A stretch of 64,000 bases of DNA from Pseudovibrio sp. Ad37 (GTDB lineage: Bacteria; Pseudomonadota; Alphaproteobacteria; Rhizobiales; Stappiaceae). Shown here one piece after another: positions 8,912-17,863 of the stretch. Within the stretch, counting starts at the first letter, position 1, and each line of letters starts with the position of its first letter. A program made the translations under genes and the position numbers. The stretch spans positions 1 through 64,000 of the forward strand of contig NZ_LMCF01000004.1 of assembly GCF_001623075.1 (NCBI RefSeq), written 5' to 3'. The notes under the pieces were generated by a model. The model was not told where the DNA came from, did not search any database, and saw only the letters and a program-made list of their open reading frames with translations.

Positions 8912-9448
8912 ATGCGTATCGATCGTATTCCTGTCGGTAAGAACCCACCTGAGGACGTCAATGTCATTATTGAAGTTCCAGTTGGCGGTGAGCCGATCAA
9001 ATACGAGATGGAAAAAGAATCCGGCGCAATGTACGTCGATCGCTTCCTCTACACCCCTATGCGTTACCCGGGCAACTACGGCTTCGTTCCACACACCCTG
9101 TGCGGTGATGGCGACCCAATCGACGTAGTTGTTGTGAACCAGCGCCCAATCGTTCCAGGCGCCGTCATGAGCTGCCGTCCGATCGGCGTTCTGGTCATGG
9201 AAGACGAGTCCGGTCAGGATGAGAAGATCATCGCTGTCCCAAGCAGCAAGCTGACCCGTCGTTACGAATCCGTACACAACATCGAAGACCTGCCTGAAAT
9301 CACCATCAAGCAGATTGAGCACTTCTTCGAGCACTACAAAGATCTTGAGCCAAACAAATGGGTGAAGATCACCGGCATTCACGGTGCGGACGAAGCAAAG
9401 CGTCTGATCGTAGAAAGCATCGAGCGCTACAACAAAGAAGAAGGCTAA
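8912..9448 (+). CDS. ppa: Inorganic pyrophosphatase (family I)
   Basis: A 178-residue soluble enzyme hydrolysing pyrophosphate to phosphate, which pulls biosynthetic reactions forward. The family I signature is complete: the motif DGDPIDV with the metal-binding aspartates at about 65-70, preceded by the YPGNYGFVP loop, and active-site residues in KYEMEKESG. Length is typical for bacterial family I enzymes. Codon use is strongly biased, as expected for a highly expressed gene. A strong terminator follows at 9472-9509. Confidence 0.97.
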   Translation: MRIDRIPVGKNPPEDVNVIIEVPVGGEPIKYEMEKESGAMYVDRFLYTPMRYPGNYGFVPHTLCGDGDPIDVVVVNQRPIVPGAVMSCRPIGVLVMEDESGQDEKIIAVPSSKLTRRYESVHNIEDLPEITIKQIEHFFEHYKDLEPNKWVKITGIHGADEAKRLIVESIERYNKEEG

Positions 9449-9471
9449 ACCCCTCTCTTTGTGACTGACAC

Positions 9472-9509
9472 AAAAAAGCCCGGAGCTGCGTAGAGCCCCG
9501 GGCTTTTTT
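9472..9509. terminator. Bidirectional rho-independent terminator between ppa and dsbB
   Basis: Arms AAAAAAGCCCGG (9472-9483) and CCGGGCTTTTTT (9498-9509) give a 12-base stem with T-runs in both directions. It serves ppa on the plus strand and dsbB on the minus strand. Confidence 0.92.
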
Positions 9510-9534
9510 CATATCAAAACAAAGCGCTGGAACC

Positions 9535-10068
9535 TCAGCTCTTACGAGGAAGCACCAGACCGCACAACGTAATAAACACCATCACACTCGCATAAATCGC
9601 ATTCAATCCGGCAAACGACAGACCAAAGATGCGGAACTGCGCAACAGAGCAGCTCACAACTTTTGTGGTCGCAAGGCTCTGCAGCATGTTGGAAGCAGAT
9701 CCCAACTCCATGCTGCCACCAGCGGCACAATCATTAGGGCCAAGCCAGAGTTCCCACTCTGCGCCAGCCTGATAGATGCCAACACCGCCGCCATACAGAA
9801 AACCACCAGCCGCACCCAGCAGCGCCAGCACAGAAACCCAGCGCAGCTTCTCGGTCCGGGTAAAGATCAACGCCAGAATACCCAGCACCAGACCAGCGTA
9901 GTACGGATTACGCTGAATGAGACACAGCGGACATGGCTTGAAACCACCAATAAGCTCAAAACCCCACGCGGTCGCCAACGCAGTGGCACTACCCAGTGTC
10001 ACCAGCGCAGCACCAGAGGTGAGCGGATCTTTCAGAAGCAGCGCAAAAAAGCGTCCTAGCATTTCCAA
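9535..10068 (-). CDS. dsbB: Disulfide bond formation protein B
   Basis: A 177-residue inner-membrane protein with four hydrophobic segments that reoxidises DsbA and passes electrons to quinone. It has the quinone-proximal CPLC motif (KPCPLCLIQR, about residues 45-55). The second periplasmic cysteine pair is in PNDCAAGG and VVSCSVAQF. Its neighbour 107 bases upstream on the same strand is the YqaA-type membrane protein; the pair may be co-transcribed. Confidence 0.93.
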   Translation of the reverse strand: MEMLGRFFALLLKDPLTSGAALVTLGSATALATAWGFELIGGFKPCPLCLIQRNPYYAGLVLGILALIFTRTEKLRWVSVLALLGAAGGFLYGGGVGIYQAGAEWELWLGPNDCAAGGSMELGSASNMLQSLATTKVVSCSVAQFRIFGLSFAGLNAIYASVMVFITLCGLVLPRKS

Positions 10069-10175
10069 TTAACCTCTCCTGCGCATTCCCGAGGCTCCAA
10101 ACCAGCACTCCAAAGAACACGCGCCACAAAACAGATTAAAGCAACTGTCCCATTCTCAAAGAAACGACAGCCGCT

Positions 10176-10754
10176 TTAAAGAAACTTGATCAGAGCGAAA
10201 CCACCAACCAGCAGCACCACAAACACAGTGAACACCAGCCCCAGCCGCTTTTCGATGAAATCCCGAATTGCTGGTCCAAACAGGTACAAAAGCCCTGCGA
10301 CCGCAAAAAACCGAATTCCACGAGAGACAATGCTCGCCGCAATGAATACTGGGAGATTCAGAGCAAAAACACCACTCGCAATAGTTATTACTTTGTACGG
10401 AAATGGCGTCAAACCAGCGATAAACACAAACCACCAGCCCCAGTCCTCAAAGATTTGCTTAAACTGGTCAAACTTATCCATGTAACCGTAAAACGCGAGG
10501 ATCGGTTTCGCCACTTCCTCAAACAAGACAGCACCAATGAGATACCCCAGCAAACCGCCCAGTACAGAGGCAACAGTGCAAAGCGCAGCATAAAACCAGG
10601 CCCGATGGCGCTTACTCACACACATAGGAATAAGCAACAGATCCGGCGGAAGCGGAAACACAGAGCTCTCAGCAAAAGCGACTGCGCTCAGCGCATGGGG
10701 TGCACGCGGTCCGGCAGCAAGAGAAAGGGTCCAGTCATAAAGGCGACGCAGCAT
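10176..10754 (-). CDS. YqaA family (DedA/VTT-like) membrane protein
   Basis: A 192-residue membrane protein of the SNARE-associated/VTT (DedA-like) superfamily. The motifs FAESSVFPLPPDLLLIP and GLTPFPYKVITIASGVF are typical of the YqaA subgroup, with the conserved acidic residue and the proline-rich re-entrant loop. DedA relatives are implicated in lipid flipping and membrane homeostasis; a role for this protein is inferred only from family. It lies upstream of dsbB on the same strand. Confidence 0.88.
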   Translation of the reverse strand: MLRRLYDWTLSLAAGPRAPHALSAVAFAESSVFPLPPDLLLIPMCVSKRHRAWFYAALCTVASVLGGLLGYLIGAVLFEEVAKPILAFYGYMDKFDQFKQIFEDWGWWFVFIAGLTPFPYKVITIASGVFALNLPVFIAASIVSRGIRFFAVAGLLYLFGPAIRDFIEKRLGLVFTVFVVLLVGGFALIKFL

Positions 10755-10971
10755 AAGTCAGCAGTGCTCCAAACAATCGATCATTCAGGTGAAGAATACA
10801 GTTCATTTCACAATGCGGTAACATTCAATAGCAGCCCCACGCTGGAGTCCTACCTCAATCATCAGCAGCAATCACAGGATTATGGGTGGAAATATGACCT
10901 CACCGCGCTTTTCCCCCGTAAATATATATAAGTATAGGCTGACAAATGCTGTGGTTAGCTGAATCAAAATA

Positions 10972-10999
10972 TTGACGTCGCACCCCATCTCGATATATT
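10972..10999 (+). promoter_or_regulatory. Promoter of tRNA-Leu
   Basis: TTGACG (10972-10977) and TATATT (10994-10999) with a 16-base spacer, ending 18 bases before the mature tRNA 5' end. This fits a housekeeping sigma-70 promoter for a stable RNA. Confidence 0.65.
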
Positions 11000-11017
11000 C
11001 CGCCCTTACCAACCGTT

Positions 11018-11102
11018 GCCCCCGTGGCGGAACTGGTAGACGCGTCGGATTCAAAATCCGATTTCTTCGGAAGTGCCAGTTCGAGTCTGGCCGGGGGCAC
11101 CA
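11018..11102 (+). tRNA. tRNA-Leu (CAA)
   Basis: An 85-nt class II tRNA with the long variable arm. The acceptor stem GCCCCCG pairs with CGGGGGC, the discriminator base is A, and CCA is encoded. The anticodon loop TTCAAAA gives CAA, reading UUG. The T loop is TTCGAGT. The antisense open frames across it are artefacts of its structure. Confidence 0.97.
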
Positions 11103-11171
11103 CTCTTCTCTTCCCCAAAATTTAAGCGCTTTCATCCAACGCTACACATGCGTCTTGAGTTGATTGTGACC

Positions 11172-12095
11172 TCACGCCAGCGGGTGATGGTCTTCCACCA
11201 GCTTCTGTAGGCGCTCTTCCAGCACGTGGGTATAAATCTGCGTTGTTGAGATGTCCGCATGCCCAAGCAGCTGCTGCACCACACGAAGATCAGCACCGTT
11301 TTGCAACAGGTGGGAGGCAAAGGCGTGGCGGAGTACGTGCGGAGAAACCTTGTTGCGGTCAATATCCGCTTCCAGCGCAAGTGCCTTCAAGTCTCGCCCA
11401 AACGCCTGACGCGTAAAGTGCCCACTCTCTCCGTGAGAGGGAAACAGCCAAACGCTGTCCGCATAGGCCCCTAAAGATGCGCGCAGCCGCACATACTCAA
11501 CCATGGCCTTTTGTGAACGAGGAGACAGAGGAACAGCCCGTTCCTTACCACCCTTCCCTTTCACGGTGATAAGACGACTGTCACGTATCGCCGCTGACAC
11601 TGGCAAGGACACAAGTTCAGAAACACGCAGGCCCGTCGCATAAAGCACTTCCAGCAGTGTGTAGACACGTGCCGCTCTGATCTGCTTCGCATCACTATCA
11701 TGTGTGATAGTAGCCAACTGTTCTGCTTTGCCGATCAACCGATCCACTTCTTCCTCACTCAACACACCGGGAAGAGTTGAGACTTTACGCGGAGAAGCAA
11801 CGGTTCGGGTTGGATCATCATCACGAATATCCTCGGCATAACAGAACTGGTAGAACTGCCGAAGAGCCGAAAGACGCCGCGCCTGAGAGGAGGCCGCAAA
11901 CCCGCGGTCAGTAAGGTCAGAGAGATAGGCACGGACATCCGTGACCTGCACAGCAAGCAGGTCCACACCTTGCGTACTCAGGAAACTATCAAAATCTTCC
12001 AGGTCAGTTCGGTAGCTTTCCAACGTATTGAACGCACTGACGCGCTCAACGCTTAACATTTCAAAAAAGCGTTCAGTCTCAAGAGTTCGACGCAT
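11172..12095 (-). CDS. xerD: Site-specific tyrosine recombinase XerD
   Basis: A 307-residue recombinase that, with XerC, resolves chromosome dimers at dif. The N-terminal SAM-like domain includes [13 protein letters not shown]. The catalytic domain has the tyrosine-recombinase residues: R in [12 protein letters not shown] in [12 protein letters not shown]-x-x-R in [13 protein letters not shown] in [11 protein letters not shown] and the nucleophile Y in IYTHV. The frame extends to a TTG at 12170, but the ATG at 12095 gives the normal XerD N-terminus and lies 7 bases after the stop of the upstream 46-aa gene. Although it borders a tRNA, its sequence is that of chromosomal XerD, not a phage integrase. 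Confidence 0.95.
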   Translation of the reverse strand: MRRTLETERFFEMLSVERVSAFNTLESYRTDLEDFDSFLSTQGVDLLAVQVTDVRAYLSDLTDRGFAASSQARRLSALRQFYQFCYAEDIRDDDPTRTVASPRKVSTLPGVLSEEEVDRLIGKAEQLATITHDSDAKQIRAARVYTLLEVLYATGLRVSELVSLPVSAAIRDSRLITVKGKGGKERAVPLSPRSQKAMVEYVRLRASLGAYADSVWLFPSHGESGHFTRQAFGRDLKALALEADIDRNKVSPHVLRHAFASHLLQNGADLRVVQQLLGHADISTTQIYTHVLEERLQKLVEDHHPLA

Positions 12096-12102
12096 AAAAA
12101 GC

Positions 12103-12243
12103 CTATTCGAAGCCTTCCTTTTGGATTTCGACGATAATTTCACGTGGCTCCGGCTCAACGTAGCTGACAAGCAGATACATGCTCAGCACAGCGCCAGTAA
12201 CGATCAAACCTATGATAGACAGCAATCGCATCAATGTTGGCAT
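12103..12243 (-). CDS. 46-aa single-pass membrane protein upstream of xerD
   Basis: A short gene starting [20 protein letters not shown] and ending EIQKEGFE. It has one hydrophobic transmembrane segment (about residues 5-29) followed by a short charged tail with [12 protein letters not shown]. It is co-directional with xerD and ends only 7 bases before the xerD start, so the two are almost certainly co-transcribed. From memory, comparably small membrane proteins occupy this position in other Hyphomicrobiales, which supports it being real; no function is known to me. Confidence 0.75.
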   Translation of the reverse strand: MPTLMRLLSIIGLIVTGAVLSMYLLVSYVEPEPREIIVEIQKEGFE

Positions 12244-12521
12244 GGCAGAACCGGATGCTCCCGTATAAATCTGGATACCCCTAAATCACCCGCAGATGGT
12301 GGGGTGTAGCAGTATACTTCACAATCAAAAATAGACCGTTTCACTGTGAAGATTCAACCCGAAGGCACCCAGTGTACCGCGTATTTTGCGATATCCTCCA
12401 GGCCTGTGAAGGGGCACCTACGGTTTCTGTAGAAAATTAGCAGTTAAATGCTGGCAAACACTCTTGGTCTAGAACCTTGACAGGACAAGGTGTGATAATG
12501 TCAAAGCGTAAGTAAGAGTAG

Positions 12522-13166
12522 ATGAATCGGCGAGGGCGTGGCGTGACTGCAAACGACACAAAGTCAGACAAAAAACGTCAACGACAGCAAGATATTTTGA
12601 AGCGCCTCGGCACTAAGCCAATTGTACTTGTTGGCATTATGGGCTGTGGCAAATCCACAGTAGGTCGCCGTTTGGCTCAATATCTCGCTCTCAATTTTAT
12701 TGATGCAGACTCAGAGATTGAAAAAGCAGCAGATCGTTCTATCTCAGAGATATTCGCTGAACACGGTGAAAGCTATTTCCGGCAAGGTGAAAAGCGTGTC
12801 ATTGCACGCCTGTTAGACGAAGGGCCACAAGTCCTCGCAACAGGTGGCGGTGCCTTCATCAATGAAGAGACACGCTCCCGCATCAAGGAAAAGGGCATCT
12901 CCATCTGGATGAAGGCTGAGCTGTCTGTCATCATGACCCGCGTGCGCAAGCGCCCTACCCGGCCATTGCTGCAAACTGCGGATCCTGAGGCAACCATGCA
13001 AAAGCTGATGGATGAGCGCTATCCGATCTATGAAGAAGCGGACATGGCAATCTGGTCGCGTGATGTGACCCATGAAGCAGTTATGGAAGAAATCCTGATC
13101 GCTTTGGAAAAAGGACTACCGCCTCTCTCTGATGAGGCACCTGAAAATAACGAGGTTGGAAAGTGA
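12522..13166 (+). CDS. aroK: Shikimate kinase
   Basis: A 214-residue enzyme phosphorylating shikimate in the chorismate pathway. The P-loop GIMGCGKST is at about residues 38-46. The shikimate-binding aspartate is in FIDADSEIE, the arginine is in YFRQGEKRVI, and GGGAF is present. The lid carries KRPTRPLL. An N-terminal extension of about 30 charged residues precedes the kinase core, as is common in alphaproteobacteria. A GTG at 12543 is an alternative start. The stop overlaps the aroB start by 4 bases (GTGA), giving a coupled aroK-aroB pair. Confidence 0.95.
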   Translation: MNRRGRGVTANDTKSDKKRQRQQDILKRLGTKPIVLVGIMGCGKSTVGRRLAQYLALNFIDADSEIEKAADRSISEIFAEHGESYFRQGEKRVIARLLDEGPQVLATGGGAFINEETRSRIKEKGISIWMKAELSVIMTRVRKRPTRPLLQTADPEATMQKLMDERYPIYEEADMAIWSRDVTHEAVMEEILIALEKGLPPLSDEAPENNEVGK

Positions 13167-14287
13167 CAGAAGAAAATAACGCCACGCTCGTCAATGTCGA
13201 TCTGGGCGACCGTAGCTATCCAATCCTCATTGGCCGCAACCTGATCAAACGCGCTGGAGAAGAAGTCTCCACCCGCCTCCCAGGTGCCAAAACAGTCATC
13301 ATCACAGATGAGACCGTCAAGAAACTCCACTTGAAGGCACTGGAAGAAAGCTTCCAATCCGCAGGTGTTGAGTTCAGCACACTTGTCGTGCCTGCAGGCG
13401 AAAAAACCAAACGTTTTGAGATCTTCGAGCGCCTCTGCGATGATATTCTCGCCCTGCGCCTTGAGCGCGGCGATGCTGTTGTCGCCTTAGGCGGCGGCGT
13501 TGTCGGCGATCTTTCCGGCTTCGTCTCCGGTGTTGTTCGCCGTGGCATGAAGTTCGTTCAGATCCCGACCACCCTACTCGCTCAGGTCGACAGTTCTGTC
13601 GGCGGCAAAACCGGCATCAACTCCCGCCATGGCAAAAACCTGCTCGGTGTGTTCCATCAGCCTGCCTTTGTACTGGCAGATACATCCGTTCTGGATACGC
13701 TCAGCCCGCGTGACTTCCGCGCTGGCTATGCAGAAGTTGCCAAATACGGCCTGATCAATGATCCGGACTTCTTCGAATGGCTGGAAGCCAATTGGGAAGG
13801 TATCTTCGCTGGCGGGCCTGAACGAGAACACGCAGTCGCCCATTCCTGTCGCGCCAAAGCAGCTGTTGTTGCTGCAGACGAGCTGGAATCCGGCAACCGC
13901 GCACTGCTCAATCTCGGTCACACCTTCGGCCATTCGCTGGAAGGTGCCGTTGCCTATGAGACTGAACGACTGGTGCACGGAGAAGGCGTTTCCATCGGCA
14001 TGGTATTGGCCCATGAATTTTCTGAGCAGCTTGGCCTGTGCCCGGCAGAAGACACCAAGCGTGTCATCACGCACTTGGAAGCCGTCGGCCTGCCAACGCG
14101 CATTGATCAGATCCCCGGTCAGCTACCACCAATCGACACTTTTATGGACTTGATTGCACAGGACAAAAAAGTAAGTCGTGGTCAGCTCACTTTTATCCTT
14201 ACAAAAGGCATCGGCACTTCCTATGTCGATAAAACTGTAAGCGCGGAACCCCTCCGCGCGTTTCTTGAGGAGAAACTCGGCAAATGA
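13163..14287 (+). CDS. aroB: 3-dehydroquinate synthase
   Basis: A 374-residue NAD- and metal-dependent enzyme converting DAHP to 3-dehydroquinate, the second step of the shikimate pathway. NAD-binding GGGVVGDLSGF is at about residues 110-120. The metal ligands are in YAEVAKYG, NLGHTFGHSLE and LVHGEGVSIGM. It starts with GTG inside the aroK stop (4-base overlap), and its own stop overlaps the next gene by 4 bases, so all three genes form one transcript. Confidence 0.96.
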   Translation: MTEENNATLVNVDLGDRSYPILIGRNLIKRAGEEVSTRLPGAKTVIITDETVKKLHLKALEESFQSAGVEFSTLVVPAGEKTKRFEIFERLCDDILALRLERGDAVVALGGGVVGDLSGFVSGVVRRGMKFVQIPTTLLAQVDSSVGGKTGINSRHGKNLLGVFHQPAFVLADTSVLDTLSPRDFRAGYAEVAKYGLINDPDFFEWLEANWEGIFAGGPEREHAVAHSCRAKAAVVAADELESGNRALLNLGHTFGHSLEGAVAYETERLVHGEGVSIGMVLAHEFSEQLGLCPAEDTKRVITHLEAVGLPTRIDQIPGQLPPIDTFMDLIAQDKKVSRGQLTFILTKGIGTSYVDKTVSAEPLRAFLEEKLGK

Positions 14288-15582
14288 CGGACTACGCTTT
14301 CTGGGCTTCCGTTGTCGCTATTGTAATTTTGCTCGTTCTTTCGGGCTTTTTTTCCGGGTCGGAGACTGCCCTGACAGCAGCATCACGCGCCCGTATGCAT
14401 GCGCTGGTCAAATCCGGTAATAAAAGAGCGCTTATTGTTGCAAGACTGATCGAGTTCAGAGAGCGCCTCATCGGCGCACTGCTGCTCGGCAACAACCTTG
14501 TCAACATTCTGGCCTCTGCACTCGCAACATCCCTGTTCCTGAAGCTCTTCGGAGACGCAGGCGTCGCCTACGCAACGCTGGTCATGACTCTTCTGGTCCT
14601 GATCTTCTCTGAAGTGCTGCCAAAAACCTGGGCAATCGCAAACGCAGAGAAATTCGCACTCAGCGTTGCACCTGTTGTTCGCGTGCTGGTGATTGTCTTT
14701 GGACCGATCGTTGCCGCCATCGAGGTAATTGTACGCCTCGTCCTGCGCATCTTCGGCATTCGCATTGATGACTCCACAGCCGTCCTGTCAGCACACGAAG
14801 AGCTGCGCGGCACACTGGACCTTCAGCATAAAGAAGGCGGCCTGATCAAAGCGGATAAAGACCGTATTGGCGGCCTGCTGGATCTGGTTGAGCTTGAAGT
14901 GTCGGACGTGATGGTTCATCGCACCAAGCTGTTCGCACTCAATGCCGACCTGCCACCGGAAGAGCTGGTGGAAGAAGTGCTGGCCAGCCCGTTCACCCGT
15001 ATTCCGCTATGGCGTGATGATCCCGACAATATGGTCGGCCTGCTCCACGCCAAGGATGTTCTGCGCGCAATCGCAAACCTCAAAGGCGATATGGAGAAGT
15101 TCGAGCTGGATAAGGTCATGAGCCCGCTTTGGTTCGTACCGGACACCACCAGCCTTCAGAACCAGCTCAACGCCTTCCTGAAGCGCAAAACCCACTTCGC
15201 TCTCGTGGTAGACGAGTACGGCGAAGTGATGGGCCTCGTCACGCTGGAAGACATTCTGGAAGAGATCGTCGGTGAGATTGCAGACGAACACGACATCGAA
15301 CTGCCCGGCCTCAAACCACAGGCAGATGGTTCCGTGATCGTCGAAGGCTCAGTTCCGATTCGCGACCTCAACAGAGCGACTGATTGGAACCTGCCAGACG
15401 ACGAAGCGACAACCATCGCAGGTCTCGTTATTCACGAAGCAAAAATGATCCCCGAGGAACGTCAGATCTTCACCTTCCACGGATTCCGCTTCACAGTCCT
15501 GAGCCGGGAAAAGAACCGCATCACGCGCTTGCGCATGATGGCGCTCAGCCCGCTTCAGGATGCGAAAAAAGCCAGCAAATAA
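14284..15582 (+). CDS. CNNM/CorC-type HlyC/CorC family membrane protein
   Basis: A 432-residue protein with a DUF21 transmembrane domain (about 1-180, with LSGFFSGSETALTAASRARM). It is followed by a CBS-domain pair (about 200-330) and a C-terminal CorC_HlyC domain (about 345-430). The family is linked to magnesium/cobalt transport and resistance; the older name haemolysin is misleading. Placement directly behind aroK-aroB with ATGA coupling is a conserved alphaproteobacterial arrangement, though the functional reason is not known. A strong terminator follows immediately. Confidence 0.9.
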   Translation: MTDYAFWASVVAIVILLVLSGFFSGSETALTAASRARMHALVKSGNKRALIVARLIEFRERLIGALLLGNNLVNILASALATSLFLKLFGDAGVAYATLVMTLLVLIFSEVLPKTWAIANAEKFALSVAPVVRVLVIVFGPIVAAIEVIVRLVLRIFGIRIDDSTAVLSAHEELRGTLDLQHKEGGLIKADKDRIGGLLDLVELEVSDVMVHRTKLFALNADLPPEELVEEVLASPFTRIPLWRDDPDNMVGLLHAKDVLRAIANLKGDMEKFELDKVMSPLWFVPDTTSLQNQLNAFLKRKTHFALVVDEYGEVMGLVTLEDILEEIVGEIADEHDIELPGLKPQADGSVIVEGSVPIRDLNRATDWNLPDDEATTIAGLVIHEAKMIPEERQIFTFHGFRFTVLSREKNRITRLRMMALSPLQDAKKASK

Positions 15583-15606
15583 AAATGGGCCCAGCCGGGC
15601 CCATTT
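15583..15606 (+). terminator. Terminator of the aroK-aroB-CNNM operon
   Basis: A perfect 10-base stem AAATGGGCCC / GGGCCCATTT with the loop AGCC, starting at the stop codon of the preceding gene and followed by CCTTTTC. Confidence 0.88.
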
Positions 15607-15764
15607 CCTTTTCTGCAGTCCCTTAAAGAACGCAAAATTATCGTAAAACGCTCAAATCAACGCACATAACAACGCAAACGGGTAAAACACGAGCGCCTGC
15701 AACGTACTAGCCATTTGCCGCATTGATTTAGCTGTGCCAATGTACCAATTACTGTAAGAACCAA

Positions 15765-16028
15765 TTACGTGTGAGATTTGGCTTCAATGGCAAGCGCGTG
15801 AATGCCTCCGGCGATCTCTTCAGCCACGCATTCGTTTACTGCACGATGCATAGCGACGCGGGACATACCCTCAAAGGCTGTGGATATGATCTTGATCCGG
15901 AAGTGGGTTTGTCCACCCTCGCGCCAGCCGCCGTGACCACGGTGACTCTCGGATTCGTCGGTGACTTCAAGAAGCTGCGGCTTAAACGCGGCTTCCAGTT
16001 TAGTGATCATGATGTCTCTTGTGCTCAT
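15765..16028 (-). CDS. BolA family protein
   Basis: An 87-residue BolA-fold protein. The conserved FKPQLLEVTDESESHRGH segment holds the histidine region used for [2Fe-2S] sharing with monothiol glutaredoxins, and FRIKIISTAFEGMSRVAMHR is the class II KH-like helix pair. BolA proteins act in iron-sulfur trafficking and in morphology and stress control. The frame reaches 16085, but the ATG at 16028 has a GAGAG site upstream and gives the normal length. It is divergent from the J-domain gene, with 131 bases between starts. Confidence 0.92.
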   Translation of the reverse strand: MSTRDIMITKLEAAFKPQLLEVTDESESHRGHGGWREGGQTHFRIKIISTAFEGMSRVAMHRAVNECVAEEIAGGIHALAIEAKSHT

Positions 16029-16159
16029 GTTTTCTATATCTCTCACGTAGGAAACCGTCGTCAAGGCCTTGCCTAACAGGGTCACTTTTTTCTATTTATG
16101 TCGGCTACCTGCTTTATGGCAGGTGCTAACCCAATCGCAAGGCAACTGAAAACCGAAAA

Positions 16160-16780
16160 ATGAAGCAAGCATCCTCCATTTTCGACAGCATTCGCGTAAA
16201 ACCCGGCAAAGAACGCACAACAAGCTCAAAAGGCCCAAAGTGCGAATGGGACGGTTGCGACCAGCCTGGCACCCATAAAGCACCGAAAGGTCGCGATCGG
16301 GAAGGCCAGTACTTTCATTTTTGCGTAGACCACGTAAAGGCCTACAATAAATCGTATAATTATTTTTCCGGCATGGACGACGACAGTGTTCGCAGCTACC
16401 AGCGCGACAGCATGACAGGACATCGCCCAACCTGGAAAATGGGCGTAAACTCGCAGGCAGACGCCGCAAATGCCCGCGATGGAAGCCGCACAAACATCGG
16501 TGGTGAAGACGTTAACGATCCGCACAACTTCTTCGCTAGCGCCACAGGAGCACGCAGCCAACCTCAGGAACCACAACGGAAGGTGCTGGCACTTGAGAAA
16601 AGGTCATTTGAAACATTGAACCTTCGGGTAACCGCCCGTGGCGCCGAGATAAAAACTCGCTATAAAGAGCTGGTAAAGATTCATCACCCTGATGCCAATG
16701 GTGGCGACCGCTCTTCGGAAGACCGCTTGCGCGAGATTATTCAGGCCTACAACGTGCTCAAGAAATCCGGTTATTGCTAG
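16160..16780 (+). CDS. J-domain (DnaJ-like) protein with N-terminal Cys region
   Basis: A 206-residue protein. The last 65 residues form a J domain with helix II (KTRYKELVKIHHPDANGG) and the invariant HPD motif, so it should stimulate a DnaK-type chaperone. The N-terminal part has CEWDGCDQPGTHKAP and FHFCVDHV, a possible small zinc site. The J domain at the C-terminus and lack of G/F and zinc-finger regions make it a type III J protein. It precedes cobS by 86 bases on the same strand. Confidence 0.88.
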   Translation: MKQASSIFDSIRVKPGKERTTSSKGPKCEWDGCDQPGTHKAPKGRDREGQYFHFCVDHVKAYNKSYNYFSGMDDDSVRSYQRDSMTGHRPTWKMGVNSQADAANARDGSRTNIGGEDVNDPHNFFASATGARSQPQEPQRKVLALEKRSFETLNLRVTARGAEIKTRYKELVKIHHPDANGGDRSSEDRLREIIQAYNVLKKSGYC

Positions 16781-16866
16781 GTCATACGTTTGACCAGTTC
16801 CCGGATCTCTTAGAATTTTTTTAGATTTTCATTACCCCGATTTCGACGTGGGGCCGCGGAGGAAAA

Positions 16867-17853
16867 ATGATAGATACGATGCAAACCGCTCAAACCCTGC
16901 CGACCGAAACAATTTCTGTACGTGAGACATTTGGCATCGACAGCGACATGGAAGTGCAAGCCTTCGCTGAACCAAACGAACATGTTCCTGACATCGATCC
17001 AGACTATCTGTTTGATCGCGCAACGACTCTCGCAATCCTGGCAGGTTTCGCAAAGAACCGCCGTGTGATGGTCTCCGGTTACCATGGTACTGGTAAATCA
17101 ACCCACATCGAGCAAGTCGCAGCCCGCCTGAACTGGCCTTGTGTGCGCGTAAACCTCGACAGCCACATCTCTCGTATCGACCTTGTTGGTAAAGACGCAA
17201 TTGTTGTGAAGGACGGTCACACCGTCACCGAGTTCAAGGACGGCATTCTTCCTTGGGCTCTTCAAAACAACGTGGCGCTTGTATTTGATGAATACGACGC
17301 AGGCCGTCCAGATGTGATGTTCGTGATCCAGCGTGTTCTTGAGGTTTCCGGACGTTTGACCCTCCTCGATCAGAACCGCGTGATCAATCCGCACCCGGCA
17401 TTCCGCCTGTTCGCAACCGCGAACACCGTCGGTCTTGGTGATACATCCGGCCTTTACCACGGTACACAACAGATCAACCAGGGCCAGATGGACCGCTGGT
17501 CTATTGTAACCACACTGAACTACCTGCCTCATGACAATGAGGTCGAGATCGTTCTGGCGAAGTCTCCACACTACAGTGGCGCAGAAGGTCGCTCTATCGT
17601 TTCCAAGATGGTTCGTGTCGCAGACATGACCCGTAGCGCTTTCATGAACGGCGAGCTCTCCACTGTGATGAGCCCACGTACAGTGATCACATGGTCAGAA
17701 AACGCTGAAATCTTTGGCGATATCGGTTTTTCATTCCGCCTGACCTTCCTGAACAAGTGTGACGATACCGAGCAAGCGCTGGTCTCTGAGTTCTACCAGC
17801 GTTGTTTCGGGGAAGACCTCCCTGAATCAGCGGCAAACATCGTCATGAGTTAA
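16867..17853 (+). CDS. cobS: Aerobic cobaltochelatase subunit CobS
   Basis: A 328-residue AAA+ ATPase subunit of the CobNST complex, which inserts cobalt into hydrogenobyrinic acid a,c-diamide in aerobic B12 synthesis. Walker [11 protein letters not shown] is at about 70-80 and Walker [11 protein letters not shown] at about 135-145. A strong GGAGG site precedes the start. CobT begins 10 bases downstream; CobN is not in the window. The product pathway supplies the B12 needed by ethylmalonyl-CoA mutase encoded at 57355. Confidence 0.96.
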   Translation: MIDTMQTAQTLPTETISVRETFGIDSDMEVQAFAEPNEHVPDIDPDYLFDRATTLAILAGFAKNRRVMVSGYHGTGKSTHIEQVAARLNWPCVRVNLDSHISRIDLVGKDAIVVKDGHTVTEFKDGILPWALQNNVALVFDEYDAGRPDVMFVIQRVLEVSGRLTLLDQNRVINPHPAFRLFATANTVGLGDTSGLYHGTQQINQGQMDRWSIVTTLNYLPHDNEVEIVLAKSPHYSGAEGRSIVSKMVRVADMTRSAFMNGELSTVMSPRTVITWSENAEIFGDIGFSFRLTFLNKCDDTEQALVSEFYQRCFGEDLPESAANIVMS

Positions 17854-17863
17854 GGGGAGTTAC

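Noticed and set aside
10872-11135. Antisense open frames across the tRNA-Leu, with a PDSNWH-type peptide
   Set aside because: They are the well-known false proteins produced by reading tRNA genes in reverse; the tRNA folds perfectly.
11018-12095. tRNA-Leu next to a tyrosine recombinase, as for an integrated island
   Set aside because: The recombinase is chromosomal XerD by length and motifs, its neighbours are core genes, and no repeated tRNA 3' end was noticed.
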